Shown piece after piece: positions 1 to 8,507 of a stretch of DNA of 64,000 bases. Numbering within the stretch: the first letter of the stretch is position 1; every line of letters starts with the position of its first letter. This DNA is from Bacillota bacterium (GTDB lineage Bacteria; Bacillota; Clostridia; Oscillospirales; Oscillospiraceae): contig JAETQY010000009.1 of the NCBI GenBank assembly GCA_021770445.1, positions 19,677 to 83,676 of the forward strand, written 5' to 3'. The notes under the pieces were generated by a model. It worked only from the letters and a program-made list of their open reading frames with translations, did not search any database and was not told where the DNA came from. The position numbers were made by a program, and so were the translations under genes.

Positions 1-1849
1 AGAAGGCTGTTCCCCCGAACTCAGACGGAAGAGTATCGTCCACGCCCAGCAGGATCAGGTCCGCCGGGTCAATGGTGATCCCGAACTCTTCCCGGGCCTC
101 CCGGGCCGCCGCCTGTCTGGAGGTCTCCCCGGGTTCAATGTGGCCGCCGGGGCCGCAGATAGTTCCCGGGCAGAAGTCAGACTTCCTCCGCCCGATCAGA
201 ACGTAGCCGTCCTTGACCACGATTACCCCAGCGCCGTTCAATTTCCCTCCGCCCTGTTCGGCCGTAGGATCGCCGTCAGCGACGTTCTGTTGCTGGGTAG
301 GGTTGTTGTTCATCTGCCCCGGTTGCGACGTTCCCTGAGCGCCTGTGAGCCTTCCCTGGTGGTTCTCGGCTGTCCCCTGGAGTGCGGGGTCGTAAATTGC
401 ATCAGGGCCCAGCCCCCATGTCTCATCCTCGGGCTCATCGTCCAGGAGCGTGTCGATGTCGAACGTGCCCTCCTTTTCCAGTCCCCGGCGGACCTCCTCC
501 GGCCCGACCACCTGCATATCCACATACATCTGAGCGGTAGCAGCCTTGACCTGGGCGGTGTTCGCCTTGACCTGATCCACATTTGCCTGCTCCACCTCAC
601 TGAGGGACCACAGGGGGTTCATCTCCAGCTTGGGCTTCGGGTCCTCAGTGATATAACCCTGGGCCATGCCGGCCTTCACAATGATGTCCAGCAGATATTT
701 CAGGTTCGGCACCACCTGGACCTTCTGGTTGCGCTCGATATAGCTGTACCAGTTCTCCATATCCCCCTCGCCGGTGGAGTTCTCGCCCGCAGGGGATCGG
801 CCGAAGAGAACGGTCTGCGGGATGTTGGTGACAGAAGAGATGGTGGCAAAGGTAGTCTCCACAATATCCTTCACCCCGGCCAGTGACATACTCTTGAAGT
901 CGTAGGTCTCGCCGTCTGCGTCGATGGCGATGGAGTTCAGGAAGTTCCGGGCCATGTCGATCACCTGGAGCCGCCTCAGTACCGTATCCTCCCCTTCGTC
1001 GGTGGATAGGAGGTCGGCCAGGTTCTTCATGCCGTAGATGGCCTGGACGCATTTCTCCAGCATCTTCACCGCATAGGACGGCGCGGTGATGGCCTCCCGG
1101 AGCTCCTTTCTGATGCGGATGTATTCAGGGATGCCCCAATGCCGGTACTGCGTCATGGTGGATCGTTCAGGCACTTTCCCGTTTCGGAATACCAGGCACC
1201 GACTTTCATGGACGCGGAAGCTGCCGTAGATGCTGGACACGTCATAAAACTCAGGCTGAAGGAATCGGTGGCGGTAGCGGTTCCGCCCACCCTCCGCCGG
1301 GGGCTCTATGCGGTAGATGCTGTTGTAGTCAGGGATGGCAATACTCCGGTCATACACCCGCAGTTCCTCGATCCCCCTGACCGCGCCCAGGTCCAGGGGC
1401 TCATCCAGTCCCCGGCCGTCATCAATCATCATCACCGCGATGGAACCGCCATAGAGCCGGGACCACTTGATGGCCGTGGCGATGCTCTCATCCCACTCCA
1501 GCCATGCCAATGTGTCCTGGATGTACTCCTCGGCTTTCTCATCGGTCACTCCGGTCTCGAAGCCCTTCTTCACCGCCTCTTCAGCAGGGGCGTCGATGAT
1601 CTTTGAGAACAGGCCACCATCCTGATACATCTCTGTTAGGTCCATGTCGGAGACCGGACCTTCTGGAGTGTATGAGTAGGCGGTCGAGTTGTCCTGGGCG
1701 GTGCCGTACTTATTCAACAGGTTCACATATCCATCCTGGCGGAGCTGCTTGGTTTTGCCGTTGATCCGGTCCAGTGCGTTCCGGCCAGCCTCAATGCGGA
1801 GCATTTGTTGGTATCTGTTGATCTCAGCCGCGCTCTTATAATCGAACAT
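1..1849 (-). CDS. Phage portal protein (DUF1073/Phage_portal_3-like) with C-terminal Nudix hydrolase domain; runs off the window start
   Basis: Read by hand in one frame from ATG at 1849 (MFDYKSAAEINRYQQMLRIEAGRNALDRINGKTKQL...) to position 2 with no stop; C-terminal part GGKLNGAGVIVVKDGYVLIGRRKSDFCPGTICGPGGHIEPGETSRQAAAREAREEFGITIDPADLILLGVDDTLPSEFGGTAF contains GX5EX7REUXEEXGU. Confidence 0.9.
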   Translation of the reverse strand, partial: MFDYKSAAEINRYQQMLRIEAGRNALDRINGKTKQLRQDGYVNLLNKYGTAQDNSTAYSYTPEGPVSDMDLTEMYQDGGLFSKIIDAPAEEAVKKGFETGVTDEKAEEYIQDTLAWLEWDESIATAIKWSRLYGGSIAVMMIDDGRGLDEPLDLGAVRGIEELRVYDRSIAIPDYNSIYRIEPPAEGGRNRYRHRFLQPEFYDVSSIYGSFRVHESRCLVFRNGKVPERSTMTQYRHWGIPEYIRIRKELREAITAPSYAVKMLEKCVQAIYGMKNLADLLSTDEGEDTVLRRLQVIDMARNFLNSIAIDADGETYDFKSMSLAGVKDIVETTFATISSVTNIPQTVLFGRSPAGENSTGEGDMENWYSYIERNQKVQVVPNLKYLLDIIVKAGMAQGYITEDPKPKLEMNPLWSLSEVEQANVDQVKANTAQVKAATAQMYVDMQVVGPEEVRRGLEKEGTFDIDTLLDDEPEDETWGLGPDAIYDPALQGTAENHQGRLTGAQGTSQPGQMNNNPTQQQNVADGDPTAEQGGGKLNGAGVIVVKDGYVLIGRRKSDFCPGTICGPGGHIEPGETSRQAAAREAREEFGITIDPADLILLGVDDTLPSEFGGTAF

Positions 1850-1868
1850 ATCTTCTCACCTCTCATTA

Positions 1869-3287
1869 TCAGGATGTCAGGCTTGCCGCGTCGAAAATCT
1901 TCTTCACGAAGCAAGTCAGCGCAACGGCGTCCGCCCGGTCGGGCGAGTCGATGTTGCGCTTTTTCATTTCTTTTTTGCTTTCCAGTTGGATTTTGCCGCC
2001 GCTGGTCACGGTGTACTTGCGAACAGATAGCTGGGCCACCAGTTCGGTGTCATTGGGCAGTTTCAGCCGCCCGGCCTCCATGGTGTCCCGGATGATGGAC
2101 CACATATAGGAAGTGATGTCCGCGAAGTAGGCCGCCGCGTCCTGATCGGGGACTTTGGCACCGAAGTTGACGGGGATGATCTCCAGTCTGGATAGGTGTT
2201 GCTCTCGCTTCACCTCGGCCAGCCGGTCCGTAACCCCTCCGCCCAGGCCGGTATCGTCGATATTGACATAGATGCGGCCCCGGTACTTCGGGTAGTCGGA
2301 CAGGAGTTTCCGGTACTGGAGAACAATGTCCCCCACCGTCCGCATGAGGTTTTGGCCCCGGCGGATGATAGGGAGAGTGGTTACGCCGCCCACATTCTGA
2401 GCGATAACGGTCTCATCGTCACCATACCGGGCCACGTCCACTCCCAGGCTGATCCTGGTGATGGGGGCCTCCAGGTCCAGGGCGATGGATTTCTCCACCA
2501 GGGTCAGGGGGATAAACACGTCATCCTCCTGCGAAGGGAAGTTCCCGAACACCCGGACCTGGACCACGTTGCTCTTTTCGCCATACTTGCGGATCAGGGC
2601 GTTGATCGTGGTTTTGTTGGTTCGGGAGCTGTCCAGGGAAGATACCTTGTGGCACCTGTAAAGGCCCCTGTTGGCTGTGTGGCTGTCATAGAAGGTCCCG
2701 GATGTCCTGGTAGGGTTCCCGCACATCAGGAGCCTGTTATTGGCACCAGAGAGAGTGCCCAGGATTGCCTCCATGATCTCATCTTCCACGCCGGACGCCT
2801 CATCCACGATGAACAGCATATTATCTTCGTGAAAGCCCTGCATATTCTCAGGCTTGGAGGCTGTCCGGGCCACGGCAAACCACCGCTTCTCAAACCCCTT
2901 CATGTAGACATAGGTTTTCGTCCACTTCAGGAGCTCCCGGAGCAAGGGGCTGTTGGACCGCCACTTTTCAACCTCGCTCCAGAGAACGTCGTGGAGCTGT
3001 TGGCGGGTGGGGGCGGTTGCAACCACGCGGGGGAACCGGAAACAGGTCAGGAACCAGAGAAGGGCCACGGCTTCAACGCCGGTCTTGCCGACGCCCTGGC
3101 CGGATCGTACCGTTACCCAGGGAGCCTCGGCCAGATCACGGAGAACGTCCTGTTGCCACTGGTCAGGCTCAAATAGGAGGACTTCCCTGGCATACAGAAC
3201 CGGGTCCTTTTGGTAGAGGGGGACGCGGCGGTTGAAGAAGTCACGGTTTTTCTTCCTCTTCGCCTGGGCCTTGGTCATCTGTGCCAT
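1869..3287 (-). CDS. terL: Phage terminase large subunit
   Basis: Walker A-like VRSGQGVGKT, IVDEASGVEDEI Walker B region, RNase H-like C-terminal (GVDVARYGDDETVIA, DDTGLGGGVTDRL); start taken at MAQMTKAQ rather than upstream M at 3344. Confidence 0.92.
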   Translation of the reverse strand: MAQMTKAQAKRKKNRDFFNRRVPLYQKDPVLYAREVLLFEPDQWQQDVLRDLAEAPWVTVRSGQGVGKTGVEAVALLWFLTCFRFPRVVATAPTRQQLHDVLWSEVEKWRSNSPLLRELLKWTKTYVYMKGFEKRWFAVARTASKPENMQGFHEDNMLFIVDEASGVEDEIMEAILGTLSGANNRLLMCGNPTRTSGTFYDSHTANRGLYRCHKVSSLDSSRTNKTTINALIRKYGEKSNVVQVRVFGNFPSQEDDVFIPLTLVEKSIALDLEAPITRISLGVDVARYGDDETVIAQNVGGVTTLPIIRRGQNLMRTVGDIVLQYRKLLSDYPKYRGRIYVNIDDTGLGGGVTDRLAEVKREQHLSRLEIIPVNFGAKVPDQDAAAYFADITSYMWSIIRDTMEAGRLKLPNDTELVAQLSVRKYTVTSGGKIQLESKKEMKKRNIDSPDRADAVALTCFVKKIFDAASLTS

Positions 3288-3720
3288 CGGGGTCCTCGCC
3301 TCCATCCTCAGTAGTGACATCGGGGATCGCATTGATCCAGTCACTCACAACATCGGTCCCGCCGCTGCCGGCCTCCTGCTCGGCCTCGAACCGCTTTTCC
3401 TCCAGCTTGATCTTGGGATTGTATCCAGCGGTATCCCGAACGAACTCAGCCGCCCGGGTGTCCCCGGTCATTGCCTTCACCAGCATCGCAGAGAGCAAAG
3501 CCATCTGATTGGTCAGGTCTCTTTCGTCAACACCCATCTTTTTCAGGTAGTCGTCTGCACCCTCCATCGCTGGCATATCCAGGAGCATCTTCATAGCCTT
3601 CGCCATGTCCCGTTTCCTGCGCCTGGAGGCCCCGCTGGCTTTCCCCCCTTTGGACTGGATCGCCCTTTGTTCGCTCGTTGTTCGCTCGGTAATCGGGATC
3701 AGGTTTTTCTCATTTGGCAT
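3241..3720 (-). CDS. terS: Phage terminase small subunit-like protein
   Basis: Immediately upstream of and overlapping terL; MPNEKNLIPITERTTSEQRAIQSKGGKASGASRRRKRDMAKAMKMLLD resembles small-subunit N-terminal pattern. Confidence 0.7.
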   Translation of the reverse strand: MPNEKNLIPITERTTSEQRAIQSKGGKASGASRRRKRDMAKAMKMLLDMPAMEGADDYLKKMGVDERDLTNQMALLSAMLVKAMTGDTRAAEFVRDTAGYNPKIKLEEKRFEAEQEAGSGGTDVVSDWINAIPDVTTEDGGEDPDGTDDQGPGEEEEKP

Positions 3721-3801
3721 ATCACCACCATCTTTGCAGAAAAAGAGGAAGCGGCCACCCATTCAGGCGACCGCTCCCCGTTTGATTTTGCACCGCTGGA
3801 G

Positions 3802-4356
3802 TCAGAGTTGGACCCCCTCAAATAAGCTGATTTGCTTATTTGCCAGGGCGTTTTCCTCTTCCCGGAAGAACTGTTGCTTGGTCTTGCCCATAGCCTTCCC
3901 CTTTCGGGTGTGGCAGTCAAAGACGTACTCGGGAACATCCATCCGGCCAGCGCGGACCTCCTGGAAGGCCCTCTCGATTTCCTCATCGGACAAGAGCTGC
4001 TTTTTGTCGTAGATGTAGTTGGAGAGCACGTCGGCGTCCCGGCTGTGGCCGCAGGTGCATAGGATGATGACCGCTTTGGAGATAAAAATACGGCCCTTCA
4101 GATCGTCGCCACGCTTGCCCTTGTTTACAACGTGGAACGAATCATAAAGAGCCTTGATCTCCTGCGTCACCAAACCGTGACAATCTTCAGCCGATACCGT
4201 GAGGAGCCGCTTCCAGCAGTATTCCGCGTACTTCGGGAAAAGCTCCAGGGCCATATAGCCCGCCAGTTTTACATCGCCCCGCCTGATAGATTTTTGCAGG
4301 GCGGAGGCCACTTCATAGAAGTCATAGCCTCGCTGTGTTCTCAAATCATATCCCAT
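3802..4356 (-). CDS. Small phage protein resembling the C-terminal domain of RarA/MgsA-type AAA+ ATPases, without the ATPase domain
   Basis: RGYDFYEVASALQKSIRRGDVKLAGYMALELFPKYAEYCWKRLLTVSAEDCHG matches the helical RarA/MgsA C-terminal pattern; no Walker motifs; SD GGAGGGG upstream of the 4356 ATG. Confidence 0.6.
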   Translation of the reverse strand: MGYDLRTQRGYDFYEVASALQKSIRRGDVKLAGYMALELFPKYAEYCWKRLLTVSAEDCHGLVTQEIKALYDSFHVVNKGKRGDDLKGRIFISKAVIILCTCGHSRDADVLSNYIYDKKQLLSDEEIERAFQEVRAGRMDVPEYVFDCHTRKGKAMGKTKQQFFREEENALANKQISLFEGVQL

Positions 4357-4456
4357 AGACTGATCCCCTCCGTTCAGGTTATGTCCATAGTATATCACAG
4401 ACGGTCCGCCTACGGGAAGCGTTTTCGTTTACGTTCACTAAATATTTACCGATAGT

Positions 4457-5218
4457 TCACGAAACAATATCTTTTCCCTTCATCCTTTCATTGAACTCGA
4501 TGACGGAGAGAAGGAAGGGCATCTCGAAGGTCTCCGCGATGGCGGGCACGTCCTTGTCCAGACAGTGGGAGCTCCAGAACGGGGTCTCATCGTAAACGAA
4601 GGTGTGGGATTTCCCCACGCGGGGGTCCAGGGTGAAGAGTTCCCTCAGCTCCTCATAGGATACACCGATCTGTTTGGCCGTATCCCAAAACTGAGTGCAG
4701 AAGCTCACCTTGGTGGCGAGGAAGGCGTTCTCCATGTATTTTGCCAGCTCGGCCGTCTTGGCGTCGGTGATCCTGAAGGTATGCCGCCCATCATAGACCC
4801 GCTGAAGGATTTGCTGGGCTTTCAGGCAGTCGTCCCGCTGGCCGCCCAGGATCGTGAAGGGGAAGTCGAAGTTATTACAATGCTGGGTCCCGCCGTAATA
4901 CTCCGGGGAGAAGATGACGGTTTTCCCGGTGACTTTCTTCAGATGATCCACGGTCCCGGGGAGGACGGTGGACTTGACCACGAAGATGTCAGCGTCGTTC
5001 TCCAGGATGGCGTTCTCCACCTCGCGGGTGTCGCATACACACTCGCCGGGGATGTAGGGGGTATCAACGCAGACGAAGGCCGCATCATACCGCTCCCCGT
5101 CCTGGCGGGTGTTCTCATCCGGCTTGTACTTGTCGAAGATGTCCGGCTGGAGGGCGGCGATTTCCCGCTCCAGGTTGTGGCCGACGGTCCCATAACCGAT
5201 AATCAAAACCTTTTTCAT
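4457..5218 (-). CDS. UDP-glucose/GDP-mannose dehydrogenase family protein
   Basis: N-terminal Rossmann MKKVLIIGYGTVGHNL; VKSTVLPGTVDHL, FSPEYYGG, DAKTAELAKYMENAFLATKVSF motifs typical of UDP-glucose 6-dehydrogenases. Confidence 0.85.
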   Translation of the reverse strand: MKKVLIIGYGTVGHNLEREIAALQPDIFDKYKPDENTRQDGERYDAAFVCVDTPYIPGECVCDTREVENAILENDADIFVVKSTVLPGTVDHLKKVTGKTVIFSPEYYGGTQHCNNFDFPFTILGGQRDDCLKAQQILQRVYDGRHTFRITDAKTAELAKYMENAFLATKVSFCTQFWDTAKQIGVSYEELRELFTLDPRVGKSHTFVYDETPFWSSHCLDKDVPAIAETFEMPFLLSVIEFNERMKGKDIVS

Positions 5219-5970
5219 AGCTTTATATCCTGCTTTCTTTTAACTTTGGTCCTGAGAAAGACCTGAGATGCGTGTGTGGATTTGGTCAGGTAGCCCTTCC
5301 ATTTCTGCACCAGGGATTCCGTGGACGCCTCATACTCTTCCTGAGTGCGGAAGGCGCTGTTGCCGCCCACATTGTTGTCCCGAAGCTGGTAGAAGCAGTA
5401 GCGGTCATCAATCCACAGGATGCGGTCCACCAGCATATTCTTCATGCAGAAGTCGATGTCCACCTTGTACTTGTCATCCCTGAAGGTGTACTGCCGGCCG
5501 ATAACCCCGATCACGCCCCCGACCCAGCCGGTCAGCTTGAAGGGTTCGCAGCCGTTGAATTTACGGATGTCCGTTTGGGAGAAGCCGAAACAGTGAAGCC
5601 CGGCGTCATCCGCCATGACTGCCGCGTTGATGATGACCTGGGTGATTTCTTCAGGGTCCGTGATGGGCCGCGCCTTTTTCGCCGTCAGGCAGTAGAGCCG
5701 GATCAGGTCATCATCAATCATCACGATAATCCGCTCATCAAAGTGCTGGAGGACCCAATTTCGGACCCGCCCCAGGCCAATCACGCTGTCCGGGATGGTC
5801 AGGATCGGGTTCTTCACGGCGGCCCGGTATGCAGCCTCCTCGGACTCGGGGACCAGTACCTCTACGAAGTCAGGAAGGATTTCCGTTGTCGTGATCGTCT
5901 GACTGCGCCCCCGGCTCAGGATCAGCAGCTTGATGTTGTAATAGTTCAAGCAGTCTCTTTCCGTTGACAA
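5215..5970 (-). CDS. Glycosyltransferase, TET-associated glycosyltransferase (TAGT)-like, GT-A fold
   Basis: KLLILSRGRSQTITTTEILPDFVEVLVPESEEAAYR...GRVRNWVLQHF...IVMIDDDL (DxD-type motif); start uncertain because the ORF overlaps the parB-like gene by ~100 bp. Confidence 0.7.
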   Translation of the reverse strand: MSTERDCLNYYNIKLLILSRGRSQTITTTEILPDFVEVLVPESEEAAYRAAVKNPILTIPDSVIGLGRVRNWVLQHFDERIIVMIDDDLIRLYCLTAKKARPITDPEEITQVIINAAVMADDAGLHCFGFSQTDIRKFNGCEPFKLTGWVGGVIGVIGRQYTFRDDKYKVDIDFCMKNMLVDRILWIDDRYCFYQLRDNNVGGNSAFRTQEEYEASTESLVQKWKGYLTKSTHASQVFLRTKVKRKQDIKL

Positions 5971-6526
5971 CTCTGCCCACCCCCACTTTCTTTGTTGTGC
6001 CGTATCCGGCGTTGACCTTGTGGATGCCGAAGGCGTTGACCGCGTTCAGCCAATCCATCTGATTGTCAAAGACGAACACCAGGTAGTCGTGGTGCTCGAA
6101 GGCTTTCAGCTCCATGGACTCCATCCCGGTCCCGCCGGACTTCTTGGCCTCCTTCTTCACCTCTTCAGAGGGGAAGCCAAACAGGGACATATCGAACATA
6201 GGAAGGTCCAGGAGCTCCAGGTCCAGCTTCGGCAGGTTCCAGGTGGCTTGCTCCGCCGATTTATTGTCTGCCAGGCGGAAGGCTTTGACCTGCTCGGGGG
6301 TCAGGTCATCCACTCCGACGGTGGGCACTTCCTGGAGCCCCAGCTTTTGGGCGGCCTTCCAGCGGGTATGCCCGCACACAATCACATCATCGGAGTCCAG
6401 CACAATAGGGACCCGGAAGCCGAATTGCTTGATGCTCTCCGCCAGGTAGGGTACGGCGTTATCATTGTCCCGGGGGTTTCCCGGGTACGGTTTGATGTCC
6501 GCCGTTCGCTTCATCACAATTTCCAT
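5870..6526 (-). CDS. ParB/Srx-like nuclease-domain protein
   Basis: DIKPYPGNPRDND...ESIKQFGFRVPIVLDSDDVIVCGHTRWKAAQKLGLQEVPTV is a ParB N-terminal domain. Confidence 0.85.
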   Translation of the reverse strand: MEIVMKRTADIKPYPGNPRDNDNAVPYLAESIKQFGFRVPIVLDSDDVIVCGHTRWKAAQKLGLQEVPTVGVDDLTPEQVKAFRLADNKSAEQATWNLPKLDLELLDLPMFDMSLFGFPSEEVKKEAKKSGGTGMESMELKAFEHHDYLVFVFDNQMDWLNAVNAFGIHKVNAGYGTTKKVGVGRVVNGKRLLELLQHQAADPEPGAQSDDHDNGNPS

Positions 6527-6598
6527 AAACAGTACCTCTCTTAGAAAATAGAAGGACGGCTCGGTGAATTACCGAACCGTCCATGCGGGAGTTTGTCG

Positions 6599-6614
6599 AA
6601 TTGCCTTTTGGTAA
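6599..6614 (-). promoter_or_regulatory. Phage operator-family site upstream of parB-like cassette
   Basis: TTACCAAAAGGCAATT (minus); half-site TTACCGAACC at 6569, 30 bp away. Confidence 0.6.
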
Positions 6615-6703
6615 CTGTGTGACAAAAAAAGAAGGGAGAGAACCTATGACACTACGATACTACCACATCGGCTTTCTCATGTAAATGACAGGTTTTTGCC
6701 ACG

Positions 6704-7279
6704 CTACTTGAAGATGCCGTCCACTCCGAACAGCAGAGCGGTGATCCTGGCCGTCGCGTCCCGAATATCCCGGTAGACCGTCCGGGTGTCCACGCTGTAT
6801 TTCTCCGCGATTTCCTCCAGGCTCAGATCTTCCGGGCCGATGTAGTAGTCATAGAGGACGTTGTACCGGCGAATATCCTCCGGCTTTTTGGATCGTTCAC
6901 ACGCGGCCCGGTAAATCTGGAGCATTTCGTTGATGTGGTCCATGATTAGCTTCGTCCGGGCGGCGCTCTTTTTGATGCTGTCCACGGTGGAAGCCTCTTC
7001 CCGGACCCACTCGCTCATCAGGTTCAAAATCTCATAGACATCCTCATCCTTGGCGGTGGAGGCGTCGAACACCGCATTGTCGGCGTGTTCCTTCAGGTCG
7101 CGGTAATTCTTCATCAGCAGCTTGGTGTTGTGGAGCCGCTTATCATAGATTTCCTTCCTGTGCCGGGTGGCCTCATCCCGGTACGCCTTAATACCGGCGG
7201 CGACGGCCAGACCGACGATCTCCTTCCTCTGATCGGCCGTCAGGGAAGGTGCGGCCCGTCCCTTCTTACTGCTCCCCAT
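6704..7279 (-). CDS. Phage transcriptional regulator, ArpU/sigma-like HTH
   Basis: C-terminal LSLEEIAEKYSVDTRTVYRDIRDA HTH; MGSSKKGRAAP chosen as start. Confidence 0.6.
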   Translation of the reverse strand: MGSSKKGRAAPSLTADQRKEIVGLAVAAGIKAYRDEATRHRKEIYDKRLHNTKLLMKNYRDLKEHADNAVFDASTAKDEDVYEILNLMSEWVREEASTVDSIKKSAARTKLIMDHINEMLQIYRAACERSKKPEDIRRYNVLYDYYIGPEDLSLEEIAEKYSVDTRTVYRDIRDATARITALLFGVDGIFK

Positions 7280-7556
7280 CGCCCTCACCTCCAGGCGTGG
7301 CGGCGTCGTTGATCTGGTGGCTGAGGACCACACCTTCAGCCATGATCTCCAGGAGCTCATCGAAGCGGACCGCGATGACAACATCCTTGCCGGCGGCGTG
7401 GAAGGTAACGGTTCCACACGCCACGTCCGCGACGATACTGCACTCAACGGAGGCTACCGGGGCGCCGCCCGCCTCCTGTTCCTTGAAGTCCTGGAGCCGC
7501 CCAGCGAAACACTGGACCTTGGTGGCTACTGCGTTACTGTTGGTTTTTTCGTCCAT
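7266..7556 (-). CDS. Phage hypothetical protein
   Basis: Co-directional ORF with overlap to neighbour. Confidence 0.6.
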   Translation of the reverse strand: MDEKTNSNAVATKVQCFAGRLQDFKEQEAGGAPVASVECSIVADVACGTVTFHAAGKDVVIAVRFDELLEIMAEGVVLSHQINDAATPGGEGDGEQ

Positions 7557-7625
7557 GATGAAATCCTCCTAACATTACCTGTTTACGGGGTCTGGAGTAG
7601 CCCCCAGGCCCCGCAACGTGTGTAT

Positions 7626-7829
7626 TCAGTTCTGGCTTTTCGGCTGTCTGCTCATTGGGAAGCCCAGCCCGCAGATGTAGCAGAAGCGGGCCCCGGGCGG
7701 GTGATCTGTGTTGTGGCAGGAAGGGCATACATAGGGAGCATTAACATCGGTGATGGATAGAGATGTGGTTTCCCCCCGCTTCGGCCAATTTGGGATAGTG
7801 ACAGTTTTGAGTGGTTGTCGCTCATACAT
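7626..7829 (-). CDS. Small zinc-ribbon protein
   Basis: CPSCHNTDHPPGARFCYICG; SD GGAGGTGG upstream of ATG 7829. Confidence 0.65.
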   Translation of the reverse strand: MYERQPLKTVTIPNWPKRGETTSLSITDVNAPYVCPSCHNTDHPPGARFCYICGLGFPMSRQPKSQN

Positions 7830-8346
7830 CCAAACCACCTCCATCCCAATTCCATAGCCCCAGCTTTCCTTTCGCCTGGATCGGGGTAATGATCTTCATG
7901 TCTGAGAACTCCCAGGCGTACCGGCCTGGGGTCCAGTCTCCAAGGACAACTTCGACATCATCCGCTGTGTAGGTCAGTCCATTTTCAAGGCCAATGAAGG
8001 GCTCGTTTCCAAAACACCGAGGTTGATTACCATGAATGGCATTGATTTTGTGGCATCCGACCAGGTTGGCGGTGGCAATCACGCTCCCCGTCGGAAGGCC
8101 GTTCAGGATGCTCTCGATTTCCTTTTCTGTGTAGCACCCATGCAGTCCTTTGGAAACAGCATCAAAGAACATCAGCCGGTCTTGCTCTTCAGGAAAGAAT
8201 TTATTCAAGACTTGCGGCACCTTGGCAGCGGAAGCGTGGATGGCGATAGGCCCTCGGTAGGCTGTCGCCCAGGATCGGGTTTCATATTTTTTCACCCGAT
8301 GGGCCAGCAGGGATGTCCACGGCTGCTGAATCGTAATAGCTTTCAT
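7822..8346 (-). CDS. ASCH/PUA-like domain protein
   Basis: MKAITIQQPWTSLLAHRVKKYETRSWATAYRGPIAIHASA is a typical ASCH N-terminus. Confidence 0.85.
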   Translation of the reverse strand: MKAITIQQPWTSLLAHRVKKYETRSWATAYRGPIAIHASAAKVPQVLNKFFPEEQDRLMFFDAVSKGLHGCYTEKEIESILNGLPTGSVIATANLVGCHKINAIHGNQPRCFGNEPFIGLENGLTYTADDVEVVLGDWTPGRYAWEFSDMKIITPIQAKGKLGLWNWDGGGLDV

Positions 8347-8360
8347 TCAGCGTTCCTCCT

Positions 8361-8507
8361 TCAGACCAGGAAACTCACAAGGAGCAACGCGCCGGATGCG
8401 ATGAAGAAAAATTTGCAATTCCGCTGATCTTCCCGATTCCCGGCCACGCCCCCTACGAAGGCCAGCGCAAGGCAGATGAGCAAAATCACTCTAAAAGCTG
8501 TCAGCAT
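8361..8507 (-). CDS. 48-aa membrane microprotein, two predicted hydrophobic segments (below ORF-track cutoff)
   Basis: MLTAFRVILLICLALAFVGGVAGNREDQRNCKFFFIASGALLLVSFLV; fits tightly between ASCH gene and 8501-8899 gene. Confidence 0.55.
   Translation of the reverse strand: MLTAFRVILLICLALAFVGGVAGNREDQRNCKFFFIASGALLLVSFLV

Noticed and set aside
140-1606. Plus-strand ORFs 140-886 and 1139-1606
   Set aside because: Antisense to the portal-Nudix frame, which has domain-level support.
2196-3176. 326-aa plus-strand ORF
   Set aside because: Antisense shadow of terL.
6646-6684. 12-codon plus-strand ORF with SD-like GGGAGAG (MTLRYYHIGFLM)
   Set aside because: Very short, antisense to phage transcription, no supporting context; could be chance.
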